Source: an uncultured Peptostreptococcaceae bacterium (lineage in GTDB: Bacteria > Bacillota > Clostridia > Peptostreptococcales > Peptostreptococcaceae). Taken from it: DNA of 64,000 nt. The position numbers and the translations under genes were made by a program. The notes under the pieces are model-generated. The model saw only the letters and a program-made list of their open reading frames with translations, was not told the origin of the DNA and searched no databases. Every line of letters begins with the position of its first letter. The first letter of the stretch is position 1. The DNA lies in NCBI GenBank assembly GCA_947072565.1, contig CAMTIM010000029.1, forward strand, positions 62,001 to 126,000. The letters run 5' to 3'. This document shows, piece by piece, positions 1 through 10,290 of this stretch.

Positions 1-471
<471 letters not shown>

Positions 472-474
472 TTA

Positions 475-759
475 TTATTCAACTACAGCTAATATATCGC
501 CTTGTTTTAATATTGTGTATTCTTTTCCTTCTAATTTAACTTCATTTCCTGCATATTTTTGGAATATAACTTTATCTCCAACCTTTAATTCCATAACTAT
601 TTCTTTTCCATCAACAACTCCACCTGGTCCAACTTCAACAACTTCAGCCATTTGAGGTTGCTCTTTAGCTGCCCCTGGTAAAACTATTCCACTTGCAGTC
701 TTTTCTTCAGCTTCTAATTTTTTAATCACTACTCTATCACCTAATGGTCTTATCTTCAT
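475..759 (-). CDS. groES: Co-chaperonin GroES
   Basis: GroES is the 10 kDa lid of the GroEL chamber. The protein is 94 aa, the usual length. It opens with MKIRPLGDRVVIKK, has the mobile loop around residues 18-32 with the GroEL-contacting IVL at 25-27, and a GPGG turn near residue 45. The start ATG at 759 follows a good AGGAGG site. It is the first gene of the groES-groL operon. The promoter and a CIRCE element lie about 155-220 bases upstream, so the 5' leader is fairly long. Confidence 0.97.
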   Translation of the reverse strand: MKIRPLGDRVVIKKLEAEEKTASGIVLPGAAKEQPQMAEVVEVGPGGVVDGKEIVMELKVGDKVIFQKYAGNEVKLEGKEYTILKQGDILAVVE

Positions 760-913
760 GATTTTTACCTCCTAAATGAATTGTTTATATTATAAGGAAT
801 TTATGTAATTCCACTCTTGGCATTTTATAAACTCAATACTAAACATTTTAATATAAGTTCCTATCAAATTTATGTAAAATATATCTAATAAATTAAAATA
901 TACTATAATAATT

Positions 914-940
914 TTATCACTCTATCCATCAGAGTGCTAA
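914..940 (-). promoter_or_regulatory. CIRCE operator (HrcA site)
   Basis: The plus strand reads TTATCACTC, a 9-base spacer, then GAGTGCTAA. This is the CIRCE inverted repeat (consensus TTAGCACTC-N9-GAGTGCTAA) with one mismatch. It sits just downstream of the -10 box of the groES promoter, where the heat-shock repressor HrcA acts in other Firmicutes. Confidence 0.95.
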
Positions 941-948
941 CAACTATT

Positions 949-977
949 ATAGTATACTAATTACCCGTAAGTTTCAA
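949..977 (-). promoter_or_regulatory. groESL promoter
   Basis: On the minus strand TTGAAA (972-977), a 17-base spacer and TACTAT (949-954) form a sigma-A type promoter. TATAAT overlaps the -10 box with a shifted spacing. The CIRCE element begins about where the transcript should start. Confidence 0.8.
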
Positions 978-994
978 TACTTTTTAGTAAATAT

Positions 995-2491
995 TTATAA
1001 TATCGGCGAAAATAATCTAGCTATTGATTCTTTAACCTTTTTTAGCATTTTACGCTTGTTAAAATCAATATCTTTTATCTCTTCGCTATTCTTTAAATCT
1101 TCAAAAAAATCATCAGTTATTACTTTAACTACCTTTTCATCATATATGAATGCGTTTATTTCAAAGTTAAGCATAAAACTTCTCAAATCCATATTTGCAG
1201 AACCTGTAGAAGCTATTTTATCATCAATTATCATAACCTTTGAATGTATAAATCCTTTTGTATAAAGATATACTTTTCCACCTGATCTAAGTATATCATC
1301 AAAATATGAATAAGATGCATTGTTAACCATTTTGTGGTCTGCAATTTTAGGGAAAATTATTCTTACATCTACTCCACTCAACGCTGCACTCTTTAGTGCT
1401 ATTAATAAACTTTCATCAGGTATAAAATATGGTGTTTCTATATATATGTTCTTTTTAGCTTGGCATATTGCAGAAAAATATGCATAATGTATTGCTTCCC
1501 AATCACTATCCGGACCACTCGCAACCACTTGAACCATACTCTCTCCACAATAATCCATCTTCGGAAAATATTCTTTTAAATCAATAGCTTCTCTAGTTGT
1601 ATAATACCAATCTATCAAAAATATCATTTGTAACATATATACTGAAGTTCCTTGTATACGAATATGTGTATCTCTCCAGTATCCAAATTTTTTATTTCTA
1701 CCTAGATATTCATCACCTATGTTTATTCCACCTGTATATCCTATCTTACCATCTATTACAACTATTTTTCTATGATTTCTATAGTTTAATTTTCCTCCTA
1801 TAAACGGAAACTTAGCTGGTAAAAACGGCATAATTTCTATACCACTTTTTTTCATTTCATTGAAAAATTTTCTATGAAACCAAAATCTCCAACAGCCTAC
1901 ATCATCATATAAAATCCTTACCTTTACGCCCTCTTTTACTTTTTCTATAAGTAAATTTTTTATTTTTCTACCTATCTCACTATCTTTTATTATAAAATAC
2001 TCTAAATGTATATGATTTTTTGCTTCCTTTATATCCCTTAATAAATTATCAAATTTTTCATTTCCATCTACATATACATCTATTTTATTATTCGATGTAA
2101 ATGGAAACATACCTGTATTTAATAAAAGACTTATAACTCTTTTCTTTGCATATTCCTCTTCTTCTTCGTGTTCATCTTCTAATGTTTTTCTCTTTATTGA
2201 ACTTTGTTCTAATTCTACAAGTTCTTGTATTTCTTTTAAATTTTCAAATAAGTTTTTTTCCTTTATATTGTGAGCTAACTTTTGTGTTTTAAATAACTTT
2301 CTTTTTCTTATATTTCTGCCAAAAACTGCGTATATTACTAATCCTATTCCTGGAAGTAATATAAATATTAATAACCATGTTACAGTTCTAGCAGGGTCTC
2401 TATTTTCAAGTATAATAGACATTGAAATTATCGCTCCAGCTATATAAGATATTATTAAATAACTTAAAAATAAAACTCCTACAACACTCAT
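995..2491 (-). CDS. cls: Cardiolipin synthase (phospholipase D family)
   Basis: The enzyme joins two phosphatidylglycerol molecules into cardiolipin at the membrane. The protein is 498 aa. Two membrane helices lie in the first 60 residues, then a charged, glutamate-rich stretch near 100-120, then two phospholipase D modules with HxKxxxxD motifs: H240/K242/D247 and H416/K418/D423. A GTG six bases upstream could start a 500-residue form, but the GAGGGAG site is nearly on top of it and correctly spaced only for the ATG at 2491, so I use that. It follows ogg by 18 bases and is probably cotranscribed with it. Confidence 0.93.
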   Translation of the reverse strand: MSVVGVLFLSYLIISYIAGAIISMSIILENRDPARTVTWLLIFILLPGIGLVIYAVFGRNIRKRKLFKTQKLAHNIKEKNLFENLKEIQELVELEQSSIKRKTLEDEHEEEEEYAKKRVISLLLNTGMFPFTSNNKIDVYVDGNEKFDNLLRDIKEAKNHIHLEYFIIKDSEIGRKIKNLLIEKVKEGVKVRILYDDVGCWRFWFHRKFFNEMKKSGIEIMPFLPAKFPFIGGKLNYRNHRKIVVIDGKIGYTGGINIGDEYLGRNKKFGYWRDTHIRIQGTSVYMLQMIFLIDWYYTTREAIDLKEYFPKMDYCGESMVQVVASGPDSDWEAIHYAYFSAICQAKKNIYIETPYFIPDESLLIALKSAALSGVDVRIIFPKIADHKMVNNASYSYFDDILRSGGKVYLYTKGFIHSKVMIIDDKIASTGSANMDLRSFMLNFEINAFIYDEKVVKVITDDFFEDLKNSEEIKDIDFNKRKMLKKVKESIARLFSPIL

Positions 2492-2509
2492 GGCCACTCC
2501 CTCTTTTAC

Positions 2510-3385
2510 TTATCTTCCTATACCAAGTTCTCTTGCATAATAGAATAGATATTGTTGTGCATACCCAGACAAACCTTCAAACTTATCTATCGCATATTTC
2601 CTTATCTTAGGTAAACTCATATCTTCATTAACATAAAATTCTTGCATAACTCTTTTTACCCATATATCAACTGGGAAAGTATCAAGTTTTGTCATTCCAA
2701 ACAAGGCAATACAATCTGCTACTTTAGGACCTACTCCATTGAATTTAGTTAATTCTTTTATACATTCGTCAGTACTTAAACTTGTATATTCAGACATATT
2801 TTTATTATTTTCAATTACACTCTCAGTTGTACTTTTTATATATTTATCTCTAAATCCAGTCTGACATGCTCTTATTTCTTCTTGAGTTGCTTTGTTTAAT
2901 TCCTCTGGTGTTGGAAATGCATAATAATCTTTTCCTTTATAATTGCCTATATATTTACCAAAATTTCTAGATAAATTTTCAATAGCCTTTTGTATCATAG
3001 GAATTCTGTTATTTGAAGAAATTATAAACGAAATTAACATTTCCCATTCATCTTGTCTTAAAATTCTTATTCCCCATCCAAAATCTGCTGCTGTATCTAA
3101 ATATTTATCCATATTTTTTAGTTTATTTTTTATTTTTGTGTAATCTGTCTCTAAGTCAAAGTAATTATACCAAATGCTATTAAATTCCTCTAAATTAGTA
3201 TTATCTAAATAAATTTTATCATCTATTCTAATTACATTTATTACTTTTCCTTTAGCTACTCCTGTATATGACCCATCTTCTTGTTTGTGCCATCTAAAAC
3301 ATTGTCCACATTCAAATATATGCTTTGGATCAAAATCTGATACTCCCTCTAGTATAACACGATTATCTTTTTCATAAACATTCAT
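2510..3385 (-). CDS. ogg: 8-oxoguanine DNA glycosylase / AP lyase (OGG1 type)
   Basis: This base-excision repair enzyme removes oxidised guanine from DNA. The N-terminal OGG_N domain (residues 1-105) carries FECGQCFRW. The helix-hairpin-helix-GPD domain follows, with FNGVGPKVADC at 216-225. K221 matches the Schiff-base lysine and D240 (in PVD) the catalytic aspartate of human OGG1. Length is 291 aa, close to other bacterial OGG1-like proteins. The ATG at 3385 follows an AGGAGAAA-type site. An obligate anaerobe may need it during air exposure; that point is inference. Confidence 0.92.
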   Translation of the reverse strand: MNVYEKDNRVILEGVSDFDPKHIFECGQCFRWHKQEDGSYTGVAKGKVINVIRIDDKIYLDNTNLEEFNSIWYNYFDLETDYTKIKNKLKNMDKYLDTAADFGWGIRILRQDEWEMLISFIISSNNRIPMIQKAIENLSRNFGKYIGNYKGKDYYAFPTPEELNKATQEEIRACQTGFRDKYIKSTTESVIENNKNMSEYTSLSTDECIKELTKFNGVGPKVADCIALFGMTKLDTFPVDIWVKRVMQEFYVNEDMSLPKIRKYAIDKFEGLSGYAQQYLFYYARELGIGR

Positions 3386-3561
3386 TATTTTTCTCCTTTT
3401 AGGGTATATATATTTATTATCAATAATATTAATTTACCCAACTTTAGCATAGATTAAATAATTTTTTAATATATACAAATTTAATTTGAAAAGTCTAGGG
3501 TAGAATTAAAAATGCTTTTTTGATAAAATACATAAGACATTATTTTTAGAAGGTGATATAT

Positions 3562-4218
3562 ATGAATAACGGCGGCGTGTTTATTGCTATAGAAGGAGCT
3601 ATAGGCGCAGGTAAAACTACACTTGCAACTATACTTAACCAACACTTTAATTATACCCTTTTGAGGGAAATAGTTGAAGAAAATCCTTTTTTAACAAAAT
3701 TTTATACAGATATTAAAGAATATGCTTTACAAACAGAAGCATTTTTTCTATTTAATAGGGTAAAACAGTTAGAAGATACTCAAAAAAATGAGTTAAGTAA
3801 GTCACAAGGCGTTGTTAGTGACTATCATATTATAAAAAATCTTATCTTTGCTGGAATAACTCTTGATAAAATGCAATTTCATAGATATAAACAAATGTAC
3901 AATATCTTTGTTAATGATTTGCCTCAACCAGACATAATAATATATTTAAATTCAGATACGGACACTTTAATGAAAAGAATAGCTATGAGAGATAGAAGTT
4001 TCGAGAGACAAATGGATAGAAATTATATACACGAATTAAGCAATGAATATAAATATTATTTTAACCCATTATCTATAAAGCACAATTTTATGGGTAAAGA
4101 ACCTATAGTTATAGAAATTGATAACTCAAAGTTAGACTTTTTAAACAACGAAGACGACAGAAGTTTTATAATAAACAAGGTAGAAGATGCGATAAGTACT
4201 TTAGGAGGAAAATCATAA
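3562..4218 (+). CDS. Deoxynucleoside kinase (dGK/dAK family), first copy
   Basis: It phosphorylates deoxyribonucleosides in the purine/pyrimidine salvage pathway. The P-loop GAIGAGKTT is at residues 12-20, and the family motif RDRSFERQ lies in the C-terminal half. The protein is 218 aa, normal for the Bacillus dGK/dCK family. A GTG at 3553 would add three residues, but AGAAGGTGAT at 3548-3557 is placed to serve the ATG at 3562. Its TAA shares one base with the ATG of the next gene (TAATG), so the two kinases are translationally coupled. Which nucleosides each accepts cannot be read from the sequence. Confidence 0.9.
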   Translation: MNNGGVFIAIEGAIGAGKTTLATILNQHFNYTLLREIVEENPFLTKFYTDIKEYALQTEAFFLFNRVKQLEDTQKNELSKSQGVVSDYHIIKNLIFAGITLDKMQFHRYKQMYNIFVNDLPQPDIIIYLNSDTDTLMKRIAMRDRSFERQMDRNYIHELSNEYKYYFNPLSIKHNFMGKEPIVIEIDNSKLDFLNNEDDRSFIINKVEDAISTLGGKS

Positions 4219-4871
4219 TGTTTAATTTAGTAAATAAATGCAATAAACCTTTAAATAGAGATTTATTCATAACTGTAGCAGGAAATGTTGGAGCAGGAAA
4301 ATCTACTTTAACAAAATTAGTAGGAGAAAAACTTGGATTTGAAACTCATTTTGAAAAAGTTGACGGAAATCCATATTTAGAAGATTTTTATGGCGATCAA
4401 GAAAAATGGGGATTCCATTTACAATTATATTTCTTAGCTCAAAGATTTAAGCAACAAAAAGAAATAGATAACAACGGCTTAAATAATATACAAGACAGAA
4501 GTATATACGAAGATGTTGAGATATTTGCTAGAAATCTATTTGATAATAAAAAAATGAGTAAAAGAGATTATATAACTTATAGAGATTTATTTAATGATAT
4601 GGTTCCTCATCTAAGAAGACCTGACTTAATGATATATTTAGATGGTTCTATCGATACTATAGTTCATAGAATAGGACTTAGAGGTCGTGAAATGGAAAAA
4701 GCTGTTGACCTAGATTATTGGAAAAATCTTCATAATAGATATGAAAGATGGATAGGCGAGTATGACCAATCTCCCGTATTATATGTAAATATAAACGAAA
4801 CTGATTTAATAAATAATCCAAAACATCTTGATATGTTATGTGATGAAATAAGAAATATATTAGGAATGTAG
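4218..4871 (+). CDS. Deoxynucleoside kinase, second copy
   Basis: A paralogue of the preceding gene: 217 aa, P-loop GNVGAGKST at residues 22-30, a DRS motif (QDRSIYED) that in this family contacts the substrate, and an LRGREME lid segment. The pair resembles the dgk/dck pair of Bacillus and Lactobacillus, in which the two enzymes split purine and pyrimidine deoxynucleosides or work as a heterodimer. The stop codon lies inside the hairpin of its own terminator. Specificity is not assigned. Confidence 0.9.
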   Translation: MFNLVNKCNKPLNRDLFITVAGNVGAGKSTLTKLVGEKLGFETHFEKVDGNPYLEDFYGDQEKWGFHLQLYFLAQRFKQQKEIDNNGLNNIQDRSIYEDVEIFARNLFDNKKMSKRDYITYRDLFNDMVPHLRRPDLMIYLDGSIDTIVHRIGLRGREMEKAVDLDYWKNLHNRYERWIGEYDQSPVLYVNINETDLINNPKHLDMLCDEIRNILGM

Positions 4872-4890
4872 ATATCTACATTCCTTTTTT
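4862..4890 (+). terminator. Terminator of the deoxynucleoside kinase operon
   Basis: A perfect 24-base palindrome (4862-4885; arm AGGAATGTAGAT) is followed by a T run. The TAG stop codon of the second kinase is at 4869-4871, inside the left arm. Confidence 0.88.
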
Positions 4891-4899
4891 ACATAAAAA

Positions 4900-4923
4900 A
4901 AGAATACCTAATTAGGTATTCTT
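4900..4923 (-). terminator. Terminator of the YeiH-type transporter gene
   Basis: A perfect 24-base palindrome (arm AAGAATACCTAA) has a T run on the minus strand. It includes two bases of the stop codon of the minus-strand gene. Only 14 bases separate it from the plus-strand terminator. Confidence 0.85.
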
Positions 4924-5959
4924 ATAATAATATTCCTATTAAAATTACCGCTGCCACTACTTGTAATATTCCTACAAATAATCCATATAACGATACTGCT
5001 TTTCCTTGTTTTATTAAATGTTTTATATTAACTTTTAATCCTATTGCTGCTAATGCTATTACTTCAAACTTATTACTTAATTGTTTACAAAATGCTGAAA
5101 CATCTGGAGATATTATATTTGTAGAAAATAATATACAAGTTATAAAGAATCCTAATACATACCAAGGTACTTTTACAGTTCCACCTTTAGCATCTTTTAC
5201 TTCTTCTTCTATTATATCTACATTAGATTTATTTTTTAGATGTCCAAATAAAAATACTACAGCTACTAATAATACAACTCTTACTATTTTAAATATAGTT
5301 GATAAATCTTTTACTGGTTGATTAACCATCGCACCACTAGCTACAACTTGTCCTACTGACTGTAATGTACCACCTATTAGAGCTGATGTTTGTACAGTTT
5401 CATGATTATATAACTTTTCTGCTAAGAATGGTAATAAAAACATTAAAAATATTCCTGTGACATTAACTATCGTTATAACTATTCCTTTATCTTTATCATC
5501 AGCATCAATAACCGGTGCTGTAGCTGCAATTGCTGATGAGCCACAAACTGCATTTCCAGCTGCCATAAGATATCTAAAGTTATCTCCAAACCCTAATTTC
5601 TTACCTATATATAAAGCCCCAACTATCGTTACACTCATTTGTAAAATAACAAATAATATCGCATTAAATCCAAGATCCATTAATGTAGATATACTTAATG
5701 TTGCTCCTAACAATACTATTGAATATGATAACAAATCAGTTTCTGAAAATTTATATCCTTTTTGAAATACTTCTTGACCTAAAAATACATTCCCTACAAA
5801 CATTCCTAAAAATATAGAGATTGTAGCTGCTCCTACGTTTGGTATTATATTCGCAAGCAACATACTTGTAAGCCCTACAACTAATGCTACTATAAATCCT
5901 GGTATTATTTCTTTTATATTTTTTAAAGCTTCGTTAGCTTTTATATTATTTACTGACAT
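4922..5959 (-). CDS. YeiH/YadS family membrane transporter (putative sulfate exporter family)
   Basis: An integral membrane protein of 345 aa with about ten hydrophobic segments. It resembles the UPF0324/YeiH family, annotated as putative sulfate or sulfur-compound exporters. The recognisable conserved region is SNAV-like AAGNAVCGSSAIAATAPV near residues 135-155. A LysR-family gene is divergent, as yeiE is beside yeiH in enterobacteria, which supports both calls. A clear promoter is at 6006-6034. The transported compound is unknown. Confidence 0.82.
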   Translation of the reverse strand: MSVNNIKANEALKNIKEIIPGFIVALVVGLTSMLLANIIPNVGAATISIFLGMFVGNVFLGQEVFQKGYKFSETDLLSYSIVLLGATLSISTLMDLGFNAILFVILQMSVTIVGALYIGKKLGFGDNFRYLMAAGNAVCGSSAIAATAPVIDADDKDKGIVITIVNVTGIFLMFLLPFLAEKLYNHETVQTSALIGGTLQSVGQVVASGAMVNQPVKDLSTIFKIVRVVLLVAVVFLFGHLKNKSNVDIIEEEVKDAKGGTVKVPWYVLGFFITCILFSTNIISPDVSAFCKQLSNKFEVIALAAIGLKVNIKHLIKQGKAVSLYGLFVGILQVVAAVILIGILL

Positions 5960-6005
5960 TTCATCTACTTCCTCTCTTATTTATAATGTCCTTATCTATG
6001 TATTT

Positions 6006-6034
6006 AGTATATATTCTATCTAACCATAAGTAAA
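6006..6034 (-). promoter_or_regulatory. Promoter of the YeiH-type transporter gene
   Basis: Minus strand TTTACT (6029-6034), 17-base spacer, TATACT (6006-6011). It is divergent from the LysR promoter, with 23 bases between the two -35 boxes. Confidence 0.7.
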
Positions 6035-6049
6035 ATAAATAAATAAAAT

Positions 6050-6068
6050 AATAATCATTAACATTATT
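6050..6068. promoter_or_regulatory. Candidate LysR-family binding site
   Basis: AATAAT, seven bases, ATTATT: an AT-rich inverted repeat typical in form of LysR-type operators. It covers the -35 box of the regulator gene and is close to the -35 box of the divergent transporter gene. Confidence 0.45.
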
Positions 6069-6086
6069 AATAATAAGATGTATAAT
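6058..6086 (+). promoter_or_regulatory. Promoter of the LysR regulator gene
   Basis: TTAACA (6058-6063), 17-base spacer, TATAAT (6081-6086). A near-consensus sigma-A promoter about 35 bases upstream of the start codon. Confidence 0.8.
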
Positions 6087-6122
6087 ATATATACAGAATA
6101 TAATTGATTAGGGGTGATTTAA

Positions 6123-7010
6123 TTGTTCGAAGAATTAAAGACTTTTATTGCGGTAGTTGAGTTCAAGAATTTCACTAAAGCTGGTGAACATCTAAACTTA
6201 TCTCAACCTAGCGTCAGTACTCATGTAAAAAATCTAGAGAATGTATTTGGTGTTAGATTAATAAATAGATCTGTCAAACAAAAAACTATTGTTATAACAG
6301 AAAGTGGCTTTACTTTATACAAAAAAGCTAAAGAGATATTAAATTTAATCGATATTACTCATATGGAAGTTCTAAATACTTCTAATTCAATCAAAGGGCA
6401 TTTGAAAATCGGAGCGAGTTTAACTATTGGAGAATATGTTTTACCTAAATTCTTAGCTATATTTTGTAAAAAATATCCAGATATTGATATTGAAGTTTTT
6501 ATAGAAAATACTTCTATTATATGTTCTCACTTAAAAGATCTTACTTTAGATATAGGCCTTATAGAAGGTACATCTTCATCTTCATCTTTTACTCAAGAGT
6601 ATTTTTTGGAAGATAAGATGGTGTTAGCTTTTCCGTATAATTCAGAGTTAATTGCAGATAATTTTTCTTTTGATAAACTACAAAATCAAAAATGGGTAGT
6701 TCGTGAGGAAGGTTCTGGTACTAGAGAATTTTTGAATATGTTTTTAGGCACAAACGAAATTATACCTAATGGCATTATGGTTTTGGGTAGCAATTATGCT
6801 GTTAAAGAAGCTGTTCGAAATAATCTTGGGATAACTATTATATCCAACTTTGTAGCTCTTCCTGGGGTTGAAAATAAAGAACTTTCGATAATTGAATTGA
6901 ATAATCCATATGTAAGACATTTCTCTTATATTCTTCCTAAAAATATTACTATATCTAAAGCTTCACAGGTATTTTTAGAAGAATTTAAAGAATATACATC
7001 TAATTTATAA
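6123..7010 (+). CDS. LysR-family transcriptional regulator
   Basis: A DNA-binding regulator of 295 aa. The winged helix-turn-helix is at residues 1-60 (NFTKAGEHLNLSQPSVSTHVKNLE), followed by a substrate-binding co-inducer domain from about residue 90. The start is a TTG at 6123 with AGGGGTGAT a few bases upstream; no ATG fits. It is divergent from the YeiH-type transporter, so it probably controls that gene and itself, as YeiE-like regulators do. Confidence 0.92.
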   Translation: MFEELKTFIAVVEFKNFTKAGEHLNLSQPSVSTHVKNLENVFGVRLINRSVKQKTIVITESGFTLYKKAKEILNLIDITHMEVLNTSNSIKGHLKIGASLTIGEYVLPKFLAIFCKKYPDIDIEVFIENTSIICSHLKDLTLDIGLIEGTSSSSSFTQEYFLEDKMVLAFPYNSELIADNFSFDKLQNQKWVVREEGSGTREFLNMFLGTNEIIPNGIMVLGSNYAVKEAVRNNLGITIISNFVALPGVENKELSIIELNNPYVRHFSYILPKNITISKASQVFLEEFKEYTSNL

Positions 7011-7020
7011 TAATTTTAAT

Positions 7021-7056
7021 AAAAAAAAGACCTTGAAAATTCAAGGTCAATTTTTT
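7021..7056. terminator. Bidirectional terminator between the LysR gene and pyrE
   Basis: GACCTTGAA-AA-TTCAAGGTC (7029-7048) is flanked by an A run on the left and a T run on the right. It can end both convergent transcripts. Confidence 0.88.
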
Positions 7057-7064
7057 ATATATAT

Positions 7065-7649
7065 TTACATTCCTAATTCTTTAAATTCTCTACTTCCTGG
7101 CTTAACTAATGCTATGTTTCCTTCTTTACATAATGGACACTCATGTGCATCATGTACTTGTATATCAAGCTTTATAGCACTGTATATTGGCATTCCTATA
7201 TCATCGTTAGTTCTGTTTGCTATACAAGCAACACCTATAACTTCTCCACCTAAAACTTCTAATGCTTTTTTCGTTTCGATAGTTGATTTACCAGTTGTAA
7301 CAACATCTTCTGCTATTATTATTCTAGCTCCTGGCTTAACTTCAAATCCTCTTCTTAGTTCCATTACTCCATCTTTTCTTTCAGTAAATACAGTTTCTTT
7401 GTTTAATTGTCTTCCTAGTTCATAAGAAACTATAACCCCACCCATCGCAGGTCCTACTACTAAATCTATGTCTAAATCTTTTATTTGCTCAACTACTGTG
7501 CTTAATACGTCCTTTGCATATTGTGGAAATCTTAAAACTTTAGCACATTGTATGTATCTATTACTGTGCTTTCCTGAAGATAATAAGAAGTGTCCTTCTA
7601 ATAATGCATCACTTTTCTTTAATATATCTACTACATCTATTTTATTCAT
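7065..7649 (-). CDS. pyrE: Orotate phosphoribosyltransferase
   Basis: It converts orotate and PRPP to OMP, the fifth step of UMP synthesis. The protein is 194 aa. The PRPP loop [15 protein letters not shown] lies near residues 110-125, and the flexible loop FTERKDG precedes it. The C-terminal HECPLC stretch adds a CxxC pair typical of clostridial forms. It is the last gene of the pyrBKDE operon, 32 bases after pyrD, and has the RBS CGGAGGACG. Confidence 0.95.
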   Translation of the reverse strand: MNKIDVVDILKKSDALLEGHFLLSSGKHSNRYIQCAKVLRFPQYAKDVLSTVVEQIKDLDIDLVVGPAMGGVIVSYELGRQLNKETVFTERKDGVMELRRGFEVKPGARIIIAEDVVTTGKSTIETKKALEVLGGEVIGVACIANRTNDDIGMPIYSAIKLDIQVHDAHECPLCKEGNIALVKPGSREFKELGM

Positions 7650-7681
7650 ATTTACGTCCTCCGAATTTATCTTTTAGTTTT

Positions 7682-8584
7682 TTATAATATGCCTCTTATT
7701 TCATCTAAGCTTTTTATTCCTTCTTTTATCATAAATTCTTCTATTCCATCTATTATTTCAAGACCTATTTTAGGATTTATAAAGTTTGCTGTTCCTACTT
7801 GTATGCAAGTAGCACCTGCCATTATAAATTCTATTGCGTCATTAGAATTCATTATTCCACCCATTCCCATTACTGGTATCTTAACGTTTTTGCAAACTTC
7901 ATGAACCATTCTAAGTGCTATTGGCTTTATTGCTGGTCCTGACAATCCTGCATACACATTTTCAAATACTGGCTTTCTTTTGTTTATATCTATGGCCATA
8001 GCCTTAAATGTGTTGACTAAAGATACTCCATCTGCACCTTCTTCTTCACATACTTTTGCCATTTTTATTATATCCTCTGCATTTGGTGATAATTTAATTA
8101 CAAGAGGGAGATTTGTGATATTTCTTACTTTTCTTACCACTTCTCTCGCTACTTCATTTTTTATACCAAATGCCATTCCCCCTGCCTTAACGTTTGGACA
8201 AGATATATTTAACTCTATCATGTCTATTGGTTGGTCATTTAATAATTGAACACCTTGTAAGTAATCTTCTAAAGTTCCACCACCTACATTGGCTATTCTT
8301 ACTAAATCTAAATCTTTGAAAAATTGAAGTTCATTATCTATAAATCCTTGAACTCCTGGATTTTCAAGACCAACACTATTCATCATCCCAGATGAAGTTT
8401 CACAAACTCTAATGCCTAAATTCCCATCTCTTTTATTTAATGTAAGCCCCTTACTGCTTACACCACCTAATTTTTGTATATCATAAATTTCATTGTATTC
8501 TTTTCCAAACCCAAATGTCCCCGATGCCATCACTAATGGATTTTTAAAGTTTATATCTCCGAATTTTACATTTAAATTAGCCAT
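7682..8584 (-). CDS. pyrD: Dihydroorotate dehydrogenase, catalytic subunit (class 1B)
   Basis: It oxidises dihydroorotate to orotate with FMN. The protein is 300 aa. The catalytic cysteine is C129 in ELNISCPN, and the FMN-phosphate motifs GMGGI and [10 protein letters not shown] are near the C-terminus. Class 1B enzymes pair with PyrK, which supplies FAD and a [2Fe-2S] cluster so that NAD can be the acceptor. The gene overlaps pyrK by 8 bases, which fits a heterotetramer. Confidence 0.96.
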   Translation of the reverse strand: MANLNVKFGDINFKNPLVMASGTFGFGKEYNEIYDIQKLGGVSSKGLTLNKRDGNLGIRVCETSSGMMNSVGLENPGVQGFIDNELQFFKDLDLVRIANVGGGTLEDYLQGVQLLNDQPIDMIELNISCPNVKAGGMAFGIKNEVAREVVRKVRNITNLPLVIKLSPNAEDIIKMAKVCEEEGADGVSLVNTFKAMAIDINKRKPVFENVYAGLSGPAIKPIALRMVHEVCKNVKIPVMGMGGIMNSNDAIEFIMAGATCIQVGTANFINPKIGLEIIDGIEEFMIKEGIKSLDEIRGIL

Positions 8585-9269
8585 TAAATATCACGTCCTC
8601 TCCCCAAAATACAGGGCCGTCTTTACAAGTCTTTTTATTTCCAAATTTAGTTTTACAAGTACATACTAGACAAGCTCCAACTCCGCAAGCCATGTGATTT
8701 TCTAACGATACCATTATCTTGGTATTAGTACCTTCAACCATCTTAACTAGTTTTTCCATCATTGGTGTTGGACCACAAGTTAGTATATAATCATATTTTT
8801 CAACATCTAATATATCTGTTACAAATGTATTTCCTGTTGCTATATGAACTTCTTTACATATATTTTTGTACTCATCTTCTAATATTGATTCATTTCTAAA
8901 TCCAAGATAAGCATCACAATTTTCTATATTTTTAGCTACTAAGTATAATGGAGCTACACCTATTCCTCCACCTACTAAAGCTACCTTACCTTCTACCTTT
9001 TCATATCCGTTCCCGTAAGGACCTTCTAATTTTATGGTATCATCTATTTTTAATTTACTTAGTATTTGCGTTCCTTCTCCTACTACTTTGTATAAGAAAG
9101 TTATACTATCTTCATCTATATCATGTATACTTATTGGTCTTGAAAGAAGTGGAAACATATCCCACGCTCTTAACATATAAAATTGACCCATTTTTCCTTC
9201 AAACTTACCTTCTACTTTCATAAGATACATATCTTCACCTATATATCTATTTTCACAAACCTTGTACAT
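8577..9269 (-). CDS. pyrK: Dihydroorotate dehydrogenase, electron-transfer subunit
   Basis: It carries electrons from PyrD to NAD through FAD and a [2Fe-2S] cluster. The protein is 230 aa. A flavodoxin-reductase-like FAD domain comes first (RPISIHDID), then a NAD-binding domain ([12 protein letters not shown]), then four cluster cysteines at C195, C200, C203 and C215. The start ATG follows AAAGGGGGC. Genes on both sides belong to the same operon. Confidence 0.95.
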   Translation of the reverse strand: MYKVCENRYIGEDMYLMKVEGKFEGKMGQFYMLRAWDMFPLLSRPISIHDIDEDSITFLYKVVGEGTQILSKLKIDDTIKLEGPYGNGYEKVEGKVALVGGGIGVAPLYLVAKNIENCDAYLGFRNESILEDEYKNICKEVHIATGNTFVTDILDVEKYDYILTCGPTPMMEKLVKMVEGTNTKIMVSLENHMACGVGACLVCTCKTKFGNKKTCKDGPVFWGEDVIFNG

Positions 9270-9309
9270 CTAAATAGCCCCCTTTGTCATATGCTGATTA
9301 GTTTGAGTT

Positions 9310-10275
9310 TTATATACACTCTAACATTTTGTTTTGAAAGCTATCTGCTATATCTTCAACTCCTAAAAGTTTCATCATTAATGCCATTCTTACAAACATT
9401 CCATATTTAGCTTGCTTAAAGTACACTGCTCTATCGTCAGTGTCTACATCTTCATCTATTTCATTTACTCTTGGAAGTGGATGCATTACTAGCATATCCT
9501 TTTGAGCATTTTGCATTTTAGAGCTATTTAATACATAGTAATCTTTTAATCTTTCATATTCTGCTTTATCTTCAAATCTTTCTTGTTGTACTCTTGTCAT
9601 ATATAAAACATCTAAATTTCCTATGACTTCATCTAGATTGTTAGTTTCATAGTATGCATGCCCTTGTTCTTGTATAGATTCTTTTATATATTCAGGCATT
9701 TTTAATTCATCTGGAGATATAAATACAAATTTAGTGTTTTTATATCTAGCCATAGCTTTAACTAAAGAGTGAACTGTTCTTCCATTCTTTAAATCTCCGC
9801 ATAATCCTATTGTATGGTTTTCTAAACTTCCTTTAAGGGATTTTATAGTAAGTAGGTCTGTTAGTGTTTGAGTTGGATGTTGATTTCCTCCGTCTCCTGC
9901 GTTTATAAAAGGTACATCTGAATATAAAGATGCTTCGTGAGCCGAACCTGCTACTGGATGTCTCATTGCGATTACGTCTGCATAGCATGCTACAGTTCTT
10001 ATCGTATCACCTAATGATTCTCCTTTTGATACAGATGATGAATTAGGTTCAGAAAAACCTACAATACTTCCACCTAATCTGCACATTGCAGCTTCAAAGC
10101 TTAATCTAGTTCTTGTTGATGGCTCATAGAATAATGTAGCCAATAATTTACCTTCACATATACGAGAATATTTTGACGGATTGTCAATTATATTTTGAGC
10201 TAATGATAATATTTGATCTATTTCGTTCACCGAAAAGTCTTCTGGTTGGATTAAATTTCTTCCTTGTAATAACAT
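9310..10275 (-). CDS. pyrB: Aspartate carbamoyltransferase catalytic subunit
   Basis: It makes carbamoyl-aspartate, the first committed step of pyrimidine synthesis. The protein is 321 aa. The carbamoyl-phosphate loop STRTR is at 53-57, and [11 protein letters not shown] and a C-terminal PLPR motif ([11 protein letters not shown]) are also present. No pyrI regulatory subunit follows; pyrK does. The ribosome binding site lies directly after an RNA hairpin of PyrR-binding type, so control is probably by PyrR at translation. Confidence 0.96.
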   Translation of the reverse strand: MLLQGRNLIQPEDFSVNEIDQILSLAQNIIDNPSKYSRICEGKLLATLFYEPSTRTRLSFEAAMCRLGGSIVGFSEPNSSSVSKGESLGDTIRTVACYADVIAMRHPVAGSAHEASLYSDVPFINAGDGGNQHPTQTLTDLLTIKSLKGSLENHTIGLCGDLKNGRTVHSLVKAMARYKNTKFVFISPDELKMPEYIKESIQEQGHAYYETNNLDEVIGNLDVLYMTRVQQERFEDKAEYERLKDYYVLNSSKMQNAQKDMLVMHPLPRVNEIDEDVDTDDRAVYFKQAKYGMFVRMALMMKLLGVEDIADSFQNKMLECI

Positions 10276-10290
10276 ATATTTTCCTCCTTT

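Noticed and set aside
2492-2497. GTG start of cls two codons upstream
   Set aside because: The Shine-Dalgarno almost touches it; spacing fits only the ATG at 2491.
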